This document shows, piece by piece, positions 1 through 12,000 of a stretch of 64,000 nt of DNA. Below the pieces are notes generated by a model. It did not search any database. It was not told the DNA's origin and saw only the letters and a program-made list of their open reading frames with translations. This stretch comes from Bedellia somnulentella (taxonomy: Eukaryota; Arthropoda; Insecta; Lepidoptera; Bedelliidae): assembly GCA_963576735.1 (NCBI GenBank), contig OY755170.1, positions 18,212,875 to 18,276,874 of the forward strand. Reading direction: 5' to 3'. Positions within the stretch are counted from its first letter, which is position 1. Each line of letters starts with the position of its first letter. The translations under genes were made by a program, and so were the position numbers.

Positions 1-1184
1 CAATGCGATTGGAAACCCTTTTGGTTGGTTACGTGATAACCTCCTTTATTTTTAATACCTTTTCTCCTTGTAACTTCACAAGTTCTGGTAACCCCTAGTT
101 AGGATTATATTAATTATAGAAGAAGGTTATTTCTATTGTTCAATAAGATCATTACTGCCTTCTAAGTAGTTCTATGGGAAGAGAGTATGGGTTCATATTA
201 TTGTGAAACAGGACACCACTAAAAGCTGTCTCGAAAGACGAATTTACTGGTGAAAACCAGTACCAGATTGGTTACCCTGATCATCAATATCAGGTGATAA
301 AATCCTATTTCAACTCAAAAGCATAGTGACGCTACTTCTGCTAGCCCCTCGGTGATGACAGCGTAAAAATATTCATAAAACATGATAACATCGTTAAATT
401 TCTATTCAGAGTAAACCAATATTTTGAATAAAAATACCAAAGCAAAATAGCTACTCTCAATAAAACGCTAATAAGTCGGCAACTCAAAGAGAAAATATTT
501 TCATTTGAAAAAGTGTAGGAATTTGCGACTGGAATATTTCTCGTTTGAGTCCTTTTTACATCAAAGTTACTGGAAAAAAAATAAGAACTCATTTCAAATC
601 TGTCATTGCAGCCATACCCGCCACTGAAATATGTTTTTTTGTGTACAGGTTTCGTTAATCTAGCTCCAGCGACGAGGTAGCCCGCTCCAGTTTTTTAGGG
701 TATCGTAGTCAACAAGAAAGTTATCAGTTTGCACTTTGCGCGCGTCTGTCTGTATGCCCGTCAACGACATAGCTCGTAGACGCATGGTTCTAGAAAGTTT
801 TCATTGGGTAATTTACCTTAATAAACTTTGGTGCGTCTCCTACATACAAGTTACTCATAAATTTAGATCAATGTTTGTGTCTATCTGAATAAAAATGTAT
901 TAGGTGGGTGTAAATTAAAAGTACAACTTAAACCAAAACTTAGATTTCATTAGTTAATACGTTGATGTGTTTCTTTGTAAATTTCTTTCTGGATGTTAAT
1001 AAACACAATCAGACCTTAGTTGGTTTACAGAAACATAGATCGTGCTGGCAACACAATAAACATCATAATACTAACGAAACTAATGAGTACTTAAACCAAG
1101 CATGATGATATATTTTTTTAAATTCAAGGTTAATAAGAAATATGTCTTAGTATCAATTTAGTAGTGTGTTACATACTCTGATTT
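1..1184. other. No gene seen; AT-rich non-coding sequence
   Basis: I see no exon, RNA gene or clear repeat border here. A stretch around 735-800 with repeated GTCTGTCTG-like words resembles the degenerate non-autonomous DNA elements common in moth genomes, but it is too short to assign. Confidence 0.4.
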
Positions 1185-1376
1185 TGAGGTAAAAGGCGAT
1201 TGTAGCGTAGCGTATGTACGAGTGCTAAAAAGGCAGGCAGAATAAGAAGAGATCGCTTTTAGCGATAAGACCGCCAATTGTACCTCACTGTAAACTGTTT
1301 GATCATATTATTATTTTTGTAAATTTGTGTTTGATGTGCAATAAAGAGTTATTCTATTCTATTCTATTCTAATAAA
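1185..1376 (+). repeat. LINE 3' end with (ATTCT)n tail
   Basis: The stretch runs from an AAAGGCGATTGT region through a GTGCAATAAAGAG polyadenylation-like sequence into four tandem copies of ATTCT near 1350-1372. A short simple-repeat tail after an AATAAA-type signal is typical of insect non-LTR retrotransposon 3' ends. No coding part is left, so the clade cannot be named from this piece. Confidence 0.5.
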
Positions 1377-1512
1377 AGGGCACAATCGAAAAATATACGA
1401 ATTTAAATGAATTGCCAAGATCATAAGTTAAAGAACTTTTGTTAACACGAAACCCTACGATGCGTTGGCCCGACGCGATCTTTACCGATTAAAAAAAATA
1501 TTATAAATTCTC

Positions 1513-1774
1513 TCAACTGCATTTAGAAACAAATATCAACATTGGCTTCGTTTCTTTTTTACTACAACATACACGATAAAGTTTATCCGTTTGATCATAA
1601 TATTTCTTGCCAAATAGCCAAGTGCGAGTCAGCTCATCTGGGGAAGGTTTCATTACAAGACACCAAGAGATGTTGATATCATTCCTTAGCTTACCTATAT
1701 GCTTGCTACTAGGGCGGCATGTATTGTTAATTGTGCATTCATTAGACCCCAACTCTTTTTCATAGTACTTGTAC
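1513..1774 (-). CDS. Candidate terminal coding exon, unknown protein
   Basis: On the minus strand the frame is open from an AG acceptor at 1775-1776 (CTAATAG, then the exon) to a TGA at 1513-1515, about 86 residues. The product is hydrophilic and contains seven cysteines, including a CC pair and a final KCS before the stop. Residue composition looks protein-like rather than random for this AT-rich DNA. No upstream exon was found inside the window, so it could be the last exon of a gene lying to the right, or a chance open frame. I do not recognise the family. Confidence 0.28.
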
Positions 1775-1993
1775 CTATTAGATACAAATTTGTGCTTGTA
1801 GTATTGTAAAAAGTTCTAAATATCAAATACGTACCTCAAATTCTATAGTAAAGTTCTATATTTCAGTTTAAAAAGTAGTAAATTTTATTAAAACATACAT
1901 ATTTTTGGAACAAAGGTTCTTCGCTATATTTTTGTCGGTTATATTGATTGAGATCTACGTAATTTATATAGAATTTTCATTTATTTACATACA

Positions 1994-2232
1994 TGCATAC
2001 ATACATATACTCACGGCTATAAATCCCTAGAAGGGGTAGCCAGAGCTAAGGAATTAAAAATTCCTCAGCCACTTTTGGAAGTTGCATGGGGAAAAGATGG
2101 TGAAAAAAAGGTTGTTGGTGATGGGTCTCCAACCGCATCGCCCAAAAATCCCTTAAAAGCCCCAATACCGTTAGTCGCCTCTTACGTACACCCACCGGAA
2201 GAAATGGGGTAGTGCTAAGCCGACACTACACA
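1994..2232 (-). repeat. SINE-A copy (reverse orientation)
   Basis: Nearly full copy of the most frequent repeat in the window. Read on the minus strand it runs from GTGTCGGCTTAG through GGCGATGCGGTTGGAGACCC to TATAGCCGTGAGTATATGTATG. An ATAC simple repeat marks its 3' end. Confidence 0.8.
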
Positions 2233-2239
2233 GCAATCA

Positions 2240-3055
2240 TTCATTCAATCATTTATTTGCGTTCAAAGTAAAGGGGGTAGGAATAGGATTTTTACCATTT
2301 GGGTAGTTTATATCTTTCACATTATAAACTGTTACAAAGTATAGTTTGTAAAACCTCTATGTAATTTTCAAAGACTTGTAGGAAGAGTCCAAATTTTAAA
2401 TATTGAAACGGTTCACAGTTCACATCTGCCTTTGAATAGCCAACTACAGATGAAAATAAATATGTATAACATACACAGAAAGTCAGACAGACTTTGTAAA
2501 GTCTAAGCTTTTTTATTTTGGCAATCGGCTACGAAACCTCATAAACGACTACGTACATATAGTTATATAAACATTAATTATATCCTTCTTCATATTGACA
2601 TGCTTTATACTTGCCAAAATCATAACCCTATTTTTCCAGGTTAAAAGTGGTCCTTATATGGGCGCACTCTGTCGTATGATTTTAATAGTGTAAAACAAAA
2701 TGATTTCCTTATTGCTCTGGTGGTTTGAGCCCTGTGCAGGTCCTGTGAATTTTCAAAAAAAAATTACACTCGATCTGTATTGTTGCAAGAGTTTGAATAG
2801 GTAATCCTGGTTCTTGTGTTGGACAATATGATTAAATTATGTCAAACTAGCGTTGGTTCGATCGGTTAGAAAATCGATAAAAAAAGTACGTTAAAATGTA
2901 TAAAACGACATTCTATTGGTCTTTTTTTTATGTGAATGTAAAGAGGTTCTTGTTTCTTTTTCTCTTTACAAACACCTTCCGAATCAACGGTAGAGTCAGT
3001 AAGTTAGCAAGTAGTAATACATTTTGACGTGAAAAAAGTAAGTAGAATGTTTTTT
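2240..3055. other. No gene or clear repeat seen
   Basis: AT-rich DNA with no open frame that has a convincing exon border. Nothing here can be supported as a feature. Confidence 0.4.
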
Positions 3056-3059
3056 TTTT

Positions 3060-3165
3060 CATGAAAACCGTTAAAATCTCATGTTGGGATTATTATTAAT
3101 AAATAAAGGAAAGAAAAATGTCGACACTAGCGGGGATCGAACCCGCAACCTTTAATTATTAAAAA
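3060..3165. repeat. SINE-C fragment ending in a tRNA-like T arm
   Basis: It contains ATGAAAAC, an AATAAATAAAGGAAAGAAAAA stretch and GCGGGGATCGAACCCGC, which on the other strand is a tRNA T arm with a B box (GGTTCGATCCC). The same order occurs at 27619-27870, where the element is more complete. Here it stops just after the T arm. Confidence 0.6.
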
Positions 3166-3539
3166 AAAGATTTTATTTTGAATAAAAACGTTCTATTTTG
3201 ATATGTTGTCATGAGAATAAGTAAAGCAAGTTCCATTTCCATTTCGCAATTCCTTGAAAATACTGAAAGAAATCGACTGCAGAATAAACAGCTCGACTAA
3301 AAGTTTATCCTAGAATTTACATTTAAAATATTTTTCATCGCAACTGCTTGAAAATGAGGCCTTTTTTGACATAAACGAAACGTGTTCAAAATAGACGAAA
3401 ACAGTGTGACTTAACGTTTCTTTACAAAATTTTAAATAATGTTGTAGATTCCCCTCATCTTTTAGATAAAATTTCATTCCGTATACCCAGACAAGGTGCT
3501 CGTAACAATTATTTATTTTCTGCTCCAAAACATAGAACT

Positions 3540-3925
3540 GTTCATACATGCAATAAATTCTTTAGACGTAGCGTTGATTTATATAATAAGGAATTTTCAT
3601 CTCAAATTGATTTGTTTGAAAATAGTCGAAGCTCATTTCTAAGATGCCTTAAAAAACTATTCTTGGATGTGTAATATTACTTTTGTTGTTATTGTTATTT
3701 TTATTACTTTTGTTATTTTTATTTTATCTCACTTAAGAACCTTTTGTAACTTGTAGAATGTATTATAACTATTTAAACATACTTCTAGCTAGAATCAAAC
3801 TACGCTAATTTCAATTGTTTCTATATATTTAGGGAACTATAGGTTTATGATATGTCCTTGTAAACTTTATACATTTTTGTTAAAACGACTGTTTGTTTCC
3901 TCAATAAAATAAAATAAAATAAATA
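3540..3925 (+). pseudogene. LINE ORF2 C-terminus and 3' UTR fragment
   Basis: An open stretch of about 40 residues (pattern RRSVDLYNKE...LRCLKKLFLDV, stop) resembles the last residues of jockey/CR1-type ORF2 proteins. It is followed by about 220 bp of AT-rich untranslated sequence and a tail of AAAAT repeats (3903-3925). The element is 5'-truncated to its last few hundred bases. Confidence 0.5.
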
Positions 3926-4242
3926 AACGTATCGGTTATGAAAACAGTCAGATATTTGTATAAAAACTTAAATTCGTATTAGTTATACAGATTGGTCAGG
4001 TGAACTGTTTTTCTAATACAGGTTCAATTCTACTCTAAAAAGTGCTTGATGCGTACTTTTAACATCATGAAATGAGCAATTTCAGATGCGCTTTTCGTAA
4101 TAGTAGATGCAGGTTTAGTTTTTTTCATGGCTTATTATACACAGGTCACGTTAGCCCAAAACTAAATAAGACTTACATTATGGGATACTAACTCAACAAT
4201 AGATTTAATATTATATATACACATATAAATAACATCCAAGAC

Positions 4243-4388
4243 TAACGACCGATTTCTGAATTGAGTATTCCAGCTGAGAACAAATTAAGTATCGTTCTGT
4301 CACATTGAAATCTTAACAATTGAATGAGACAGAACGATACTTAAGTCGTTCTCAGCTTGAATACTCAATACAGAAATCGGGCGTAAGA
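4243..4388. repeat. Near-perfect 60 bp inverted repeat (hairpin)
   Basis: Left arm 4243-4301 and right arm 4328-4388 are reverse complements with only a handful of mismatches, separated by 26 bp. The arms include CAGCTGAGAAC on the left and GTTCTCAGCTT on the right. No flanking duplication is visible. It may be the collapsed ends of a small inverted-repeat element, or a small RNA hairpin if transcribed. Confidence 0.75.
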
Positions 4389-4424
4389 AACAATAATTTA
4401 CGCTCGTCACAAAAATATTGCTCA

Positions 4425-4476
4425 CAGCGGGGATCGAACCCGCAATCTCCGGACCGAAAGGCTAGTCACCTATCTA
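4425..4476 (-). repeat. tRNA-like 3' half (SINE remnant)
   Basis: GCGGGGATCGAACCCGC followed by a TCTCCGGACCG segment reads on the minus strand as a variable/anticodon arm plus a T arm with a B box. The 5' half is missing, so it is a SINE or pseudo-tRNA remnant. Confidence 0.4.
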
Positions 4477-5040
4477 TTCAAAAAGTTAATTTAGGAGTGT
4501 ACAAAACACGAAATCAAGTTAAACTGTAATCGAACTTAGTATGCCAGGATAGTTCTACATGCAAAAAGTATTTAGTTTTCTTGTATATTGTGGATTGGTA
4601 GTAATCATATGTATGTGTAAAATAATTAGTGTGATTTTAAATTAGCAGGCAATGGCTAACAAGAAAAATAACGATTGGTATCACTCAGTATCGTGCTAAA
4701 CTGTTAATTCTTTCTTTGATACAAACATAATAAGTACACTTACTTATTACGTTTATACCATACCATGAGATGAAGTTCAACATACTTGTTCTGTACAGAT
4801 CTGAACAAAATAGTGAGAAGTGAAACCTCTTCAGCAATTCTGGGAGATCGAAGAGCAACACCCAAGAAACTCAAGTAAGTTTTTATTAAATGGTAGCAGA
4901 GCGTTAAACACGAACAATACTCTTGTTTTATATTATTATTGGGTTGTTCTGATAGTTGTTCTAGCATCATCATTATCGGGGAAGACAAGACAGCTTATTA
5001 TACTATATCATCAGTTCTGTTACCTTTTATGCAACCGTGC

Positions 5041-5411
5041 AACCGTGATAGCCCAGTGGGTAGAACACTCGGGTATCGTGCAAACGACTAGTGTTCAAAT
5101 CCTGGGTCGGGCCTACACCAATTTGTCTTTTCTAAAGACATATGTGTGGTTAATTTATTATGGTTGTTAACGGTGAGGGAAAACATCGTGAGGAAACCCA
5201 CATGGCTGAGTTGTACTTAGTCATGTGACAGTGTATTCGTACAAAACGGCGATAGGCCTGCCCCCTATCACGTGAGTGCAATGTCCATGCAAAACGTGGG
5301 TACTCTGAACACCAGGTGACAAAGTCACGTGATGTTCAGAAGTATTAGTACCTCTGCCAACCCCTTCGGGGATATTCGGCGTGAACGTTTATGTTATGTT
5401 ATGTTATGTTA
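5041..5411 (+). repeat. SINE-B, full-length tRNA-derived SINE
   Basis: The head (5041-5112) has an A box (TAGCCCAGTGGG) and a B box (GTTCAAATCC) in tRNA spacing. The body carries the family core CCCCCTATCACGTGAGTGC and CACCAGGTGACAAAGTCACG. The tail is GGCGTGAACGTTTATG followed by (ATGTT)n. This is the only copy here with both a complete head and tail in plus orientation. Confidence 0.85.
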
Positions 5412-5544
5412 CCTTTGCAGAACATCACTAAACCATTTAAGATTTTATTGATCAAAGAAATGTTATTCTATATTAAAATAGGACTACTTTGGCCAACATA
5501 TAAAAAAAAACATTATAAAATGGTTATAATAAATAAACACAGCT

Positions 5545-5665
5545 ATTAGCTGTATTGCGCCGGCTTAGAATAACGCTACCCCATTTCTACCGGTGGGTGT
5601 ACGTAAGAGGCGACTAACGGTATTGGGGCTTTTAAGGGAGCATCACTAACAACCAGCCCCACAGC
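5545..5665 (+). repeat. SINE-A 5' part
   Basis: Matches the first 110 bp of the family (CGGCTTAGAATA, CCGGTGGGTGTACGTAAGAG, TATTGGGGCTTTTAAGG), then diverges. It lies about 400 bp upstream of the Plod start codon. Confidence 0.7.
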
Positions 5666-6060
5666 ATGAATATGAGATACGGGCAGGTAATGTTCCTTTT
5701 CACGTGACATAATTGCCCTCACACACCTTGTGCTACAGAGTGTATTTATATTAAACTATTTCACTTTAAAAAGAGTGAATTAATCTACACACATCTTATG
5801 AAGCAACTTTGTTATCTATTCGATTACTTGCAACTGAGATAACTTAAATACAAAATAACGAATAAAATGTCTTCAATGTTCTCGGTAAAATTATTAGGCA
5901 ACAAATTGTCGCAGTCGCTGTGTCGATACGTTCATTTCACGCCTGGTTATTTTCTACTTACATAAACCGAACGGAAACTTTTCATTTTTGTTCTGTAAGT
6001 TCCCTTTTGAGCGTCCGGTCGGCGAGAGCACAGTAGCTCGGCGAAGGCTTTACAGGCAAG

Positions 6061-9000
6061 ATGTTTCTTCAGAGACATAAATGCTTCACAATTAAGTGTT
6101 TCTGCTGGGTTATCGCTCTCTTCATTTCACTTAAATTTGTGGCTTCATCCCAGGAGTTTTGCACGAGGGGCGATACAGAAGAAACTTGTGAATTTAACAG
6201 AAGAGGTATGTGGAAAGCTTTCGTTGGCAATGAGAAACGTTTTTTAATTTTAAGTTTTTAAATTCTTTTAGTAGTTTTTCTTGTGGGGGCTAATAAAACT
6301 GTGATGTAAAATTAAACCCACTAAGTTTATTATTATTCTGAGTATTTATTATTTATTATTGGTAATAAGTCGAGAAGAACCTGCTTAATATTTTATACGG
6401 TTTTTTACGATTTTACACACAAATTTACCGTATTTGCAAGTTTATACATAGTTCATATATTATAATTCAAGTTATAAAACTATATTTGCTGTGTAGTGTC
6501 GGCTTAGAATAGCACTACCCCATTTCTTCCGGTGTGTGAACATAAGAGGCGACTAACGGTTTTGGGGCTTTTGAGGGATTTTTGGGCGATGCGGTTGGAG
6601 ACCCATCACCAACAACCTTTATTTCACCATGTTTTCCCTACACAACTTCCAAAAGTGGCTGAGGAATTTCTGATTCCTTAGCTCTGGCTACCCATTCTAG
6701 GGATTTATAGCCGTGAGTATATGTATATATATGTTACATATATATGTTATAAAACTGATCATTCTTGGGTAATATGAGTTAAAGTGGTCGCTGTATAAAT
6801 GATATCCTTGCAAAAAGAAGATATTCGATAAAAAAGCGCATATATACATTTCATTTCAGAATAATAAATTTAAGCATGCATGCATGCATACACTCACGGC
6901 CACATATGTAGCCAGAGCTAAGGAATTAGAAATTCCTCAACCACTTTTGGAAATGTGAGTGGGGAAAAGATTGTAAAAATAAAGGTTGTTGGTGATGGGT
7001 CTCCAACCGCATCGCCCAAAAATCCCTTAAAAGGCTCATTACCGTTAGTCGCCTTTTACGTACACCCACCGGAAGAAATGGGGTAGTGCTATTCTAAGCC
7101 GACACTACTCAGCATTTGAATTTAAGCTGAAGCATTCAATAATCCAAACTATCGGTATTAATATTATGATTGCGAAAGTATCCCTGTCTATCTGTCTCTT
7201 GGTTACGCTTTCACGTCATTGAGACGATCTATATGAAATTTGATACAGCACTAGTCTAGACCATTCAGAAGGACGAAGACGACCTATTATTGCTAAAAAT
7301 GACTTGAGATGATTGAAATAGGGCATGATAGTATTTATAGAAGCTCGTCTCGAAGATCTTTTACCTGCTTTTCAAAATATTTTATACAGTAATCTATTTT
7401 CCAAATATCCATTGAAATGGTACCCTTGTTTATTTCGTAGGTGTAGTCTGACCTACTAAAGGGTTTAGGCATTTTAAGCAATTAATGGGTGTTGTGACTT
7501 GATACCCATCACCAGCCGTAACGTAGTTTACCATCTTTTCTCCATTAAACCACTATAACTGCAATGGAATTACGGATTTCTATTTTCTGTTTACTTCTTT
7601 AGAATTTATATCCTTTTGTATATTTATAATGCTGCTAATGCTGTAATAATGCTGTGTAGTGTCGGCTTAGAATAGCACTACCCCATTTCTTCCGGTGGGT
7701 GTACGTAATAGGCGACTAACGGTATTGGGGCTTTTAAGGGATTTTTGGGCGATGCGGTTGGAGACCGATCACCAACAAAATTTATTGTACCATCTTTTCC
7801 CCACTAAACTTTCCAAAAGTGGCAAAGTAATTTCTGATTCCTTAGCTCTGGCTACCCCTTTTAGGGATTTATAGCCGTGATTATATGTTATATGTATGTA
7901 TGTATATTTATATAGTACTTCAGTATTTTGCAAACTAAACTGCAAAGTAAATAGTCTACACAGACGTTGCCTTGGGCGGTAAGCAAGTATTAGAAACAAA
8001 GAAAAGTTTCCATTAGTTTGAGATTTTAAGTTAAACTGCATTATATAAAGTTATAATGATGATACTTAATAAGAAATATTGAAGTAAGATAAGATGTAAG
8101 ACTTGATTTTGTGGTTCGATTTAGGAGGCTGCTTCCAGGATGGCTCCATTCCCGCTAAAAGTAACTAAGAAACATCATTGCTAATAGTGCATATGAAATT
8201 AGAAAATGCAGTCACAAAAGCCAAAGTCATGTAGAAGTTGATATTATTTCAACGTCAACCAGTGACATAATAGAAACGATTAGTATATGATTAGTATTAT
8301 CTGGTCACTGCATTTCAAATCATTTGCCGTATTGCATTCTTTAGAGGTTTGCTCAATTCTAGAGAGGCAGTGGCGCGTATTTTTTCTGTAGGTTAACTTA
8401 TTCTTTTCTTAATGTTTATGATTATATTTGAAGAAAATAATAAAAGAGTAAGACCACGCTTATATTGCTATCGAAGTAGTTTCAATATTTTGTTTCAACA
8501 AACAATTTCAGGCGCCTTGGGACCCTCGCTATTATATCGTGACTTCATCGGTTATATGTGTGCAGTAATTGTGTTGACATTAATATACCACCAACGACTG
8601 CGAATAATAAATTATTTGTAATATTGTGAGGTGCATTTAATTGAACGTTTATAGATTGAATATGATATGTCTATTATGCAGCGCTCAGCATTAAAACGTC
8701 AACTTAATTTTTGGAACGCTGAACTAGTAACATTATTTATTTTAAAATTATCTTTTTTTTATGTAGCCTTTACTATAGTGTCCCACTGCTGGGCAAAGGC
8801 CTCCCCCTGTTGAGTCCACACGTCTCGGCTCTGTGCCACCTCCGGCCACCCGGTAATTTATCTTATTAACAAAATACTCGAAATAGAAATTGAGCTTATT
8901 GGGAGATGCAGAAGAAGCCTGGGAGTAGAGTGAATGCTGCAGAGATGAGGTTCTTCAAAAAAGATTGTTATGTTGGACCAAGTGAGAAATAACGTGTTAC

Positions 9001-12000
9001 AAAGTGAAATGTTTGAAAGTCGATATTGTAAAAAGATATGAAAGTAACGTTAGTAGAAGACGACCATGGAAGACTCATTTGGACCAAGAAGAGAATATGC
9101 TCATAGAGGCAGGCGTACGAAGTAAGAAGAATAAAATAACATGTACGAAAATATTTATGGATGTAAACGAAGCTAGAGAAGTTTTCCAGGATAGTACAAA
9201 GTGGCGATCGATAGTCACTAACTACCCTAAAGGGAAACCATGGCGCATGAGTTATTATTATCGTCTTCAAAATTAATTCCTTATCCACCTAAGATCTATG
9301 TAGGGAGTAAACCAATTTAGAAAAACATACGGACAGTGACGTTCCAATGACAATCTCTTTAATTAATATATAAATATATATAAAATTCTCGACGAACCAT
9401 GGAGTAATTAAAACCTACCCCCAAGTAGAAGGCGGGCGGTCGTATTTCTATCAGACAGATCATATATACGAGTACATCGAGTTAATTAATAATTAAATTA
9501 CACATTAAAGACGCAGGTTGTAGCTGCTGATGAATGAAATAATACAATAATCTCATTGTATTAAATTTCCCCGAAAGTGTGGTATTGGTACTATTACAAA
9601 CGGCAAGCCACGATGGTTTCTACAGGATGTATTCACATGTTCCTATTACATACATACATACATATACTCACGGCTATATTTCCCTAGAAGGGGTAGCCAG
9701 AATTAAGATTTTCCTATTCTTTTGAAAAAGTAAGCTGGTGCGTATCAAACTCAGCATTAAACAGATTTAGCCAAAAAATATACTATCTTAAATATTTTAT
9801 TGTTTGTAAGGGGAAAGATGTAATGTAATGTTCGCGCACAAAAACCCCTCATTCCATTGTAATATGTAAGCACATTTGTTAATCCGTCATTTTATACTTA
9901 CATACAAACATTTACTCACTCCATTATTTCCTATTGGGGTAGGCAGATAGGTGCTATTGATCGCAACTTTGTACGACCATGGAAATCTAGCTTCGTTTTC
10001 ATCAATCAATCTTTTTATACATGCTTTTTTATTCTTCAGACTTTTTTCATTGCATACGTTTAACCAAAATGTACTTGGAAATGTTGATACTTTGAATAGG
10101 CTATAAAATTTTCCCTCATTGATGACTCTTTTATGTCAAGAGTAAAGCATACATTACTCACACCATTAGATGGATATAAGAAATAGATGACAAAAACGAA
10201 ATTAATCGATGTTCTCAAATTCATCAATACATTCATTCATTCGTGTAGTGCCGGCTTAGAATGTCGCTACCCCTTTCTACCCACGGGTGTCGTAAGAGGC
10301 GACTAAGGGTATTGGGGCTTTTTATTGGATTTTTGGGCGATGCGGTTGGAGACCCATCACCAAAAACCTTTATTTTACCATCTTTTCCCCACTCAACTTC
10401 CAAAAGTGGATGAGGAATTTCTAATTCCTTAACTATGACTACCCCTTCTAGGGATTTATAGCCGTGAGAATATGTATGTATGTATGTATGATGAATGTTT
10501 TTGACATGAAAACCTCATGTGAGGATTATACATAAATTAAGGAAAGAAAAATTTCAACACCGGCGGGGTTCGAACCCGCGACCTCGGGTATACGCCCCCG
10601 TCACTCGCAACGAGAACGCAATCTCTACTTAAAAAGTGTAAAACATACAAAGGATAGAAGAATTTCGCACTGGAAGCCATTGACACTGTAGCCCAATTGG
10701 CAGAGGAGGATTGTACATGGTCACATTTGGGACGCCAACTTTCAAGATGTGTAAGGCGGTGGACAATTCTCAAATAACTCAATGCATTCTTTTTGATCTT
10801 TAGAATTCAATCAAGTTATTTTTTTAATTTATTAACTTTTACGAAAAAGTATGCTGACATAATACCCAGCCAAAAAGTATCTATCTGGCGTTGCTCGCGT
10901 AGCTAAAAACTTTTATCTTATACGATACGATATCCAATGCTCTGGATCGAAACTGTTATTTAAAAATGTGCCAAAAATTTGTTTTTTTACACGCAATGTT
11001 TGTTTTTTGCGGCCAGTACACAATGGCGGACGATGGCCCACTGCTCGCCATCGCCACTGTGTACAGGGGGCAATGGTGCATGATGGCGGACAATTGCCGA
11101 TCGTGGCGCGCAATGGCGCGCAATGGCAAAGTTGTCGGTTTTTCGGGCACACTTCAAAGGAATCGTGGCGTAGCATGGCCGGTGGTGTTTCCACAATGGG
11201 CCATTGTTTAGTTCGTCACCGACCGCTCATAGATACTTATACTTTTTTTGGAATATTTTATTGCAAAATGTATTGATTATCACTATATGACGTAAAAATA
11301 ACATAAATAGCGCCATAAATAAAATAAATTACATGCATAATAATAAATAAATAGCTGCAACCATAATTACTTCGACGTCCGTCGCAAGTGGATTGCCAGA
11401 CAGTAATGAGCAATGGGCCATTGTGTGAACACCAATTGATCGTGGCCAACAATTGCCAATTGCGAAGCGTGGCCCATCGTCGGCCATTGTGTACTGGCCG
11501 CTTTAAATATTTGTATCAGACTTAGAGCATATACAACTAGAGAGATAAAGAATACGTCACGACGAGCAAGAAAAGGATAGCTAATTATAAAACTCTTAAA
11601 GATAGAAAGAGCTAGTACTGTGATTTTTTGTCAGCGGCCAGTACACAATGGCGGACGATGGCCCACTGCTCGCCATCGCCACTGTGTACAGGGGGCAATG
11701 GTGCATGATGGCGGACAATTGCCGATCGTGGCGCGCAATGGCGCGCAATGGCGAAGTTGTCGGTTTTTCGGGCACACTTCAAAGGAATCGTGGCGTAGCA
11801 TGGCCGGTGGTGTTTCCACAATGGGCCATTGTTTAGTTCGTCACCGACCGCTCATAGATACTTATACTTTTTTTGGAATATTTTGTCGCAAAATGTATTG
11901 ATAATCACTATATGACGTAAAAATTACATAAATAGCGCCATAAATAAAATAAATTATATGCATAATAATAAATAAATAGCTGCAACCATGATTATTTCGA

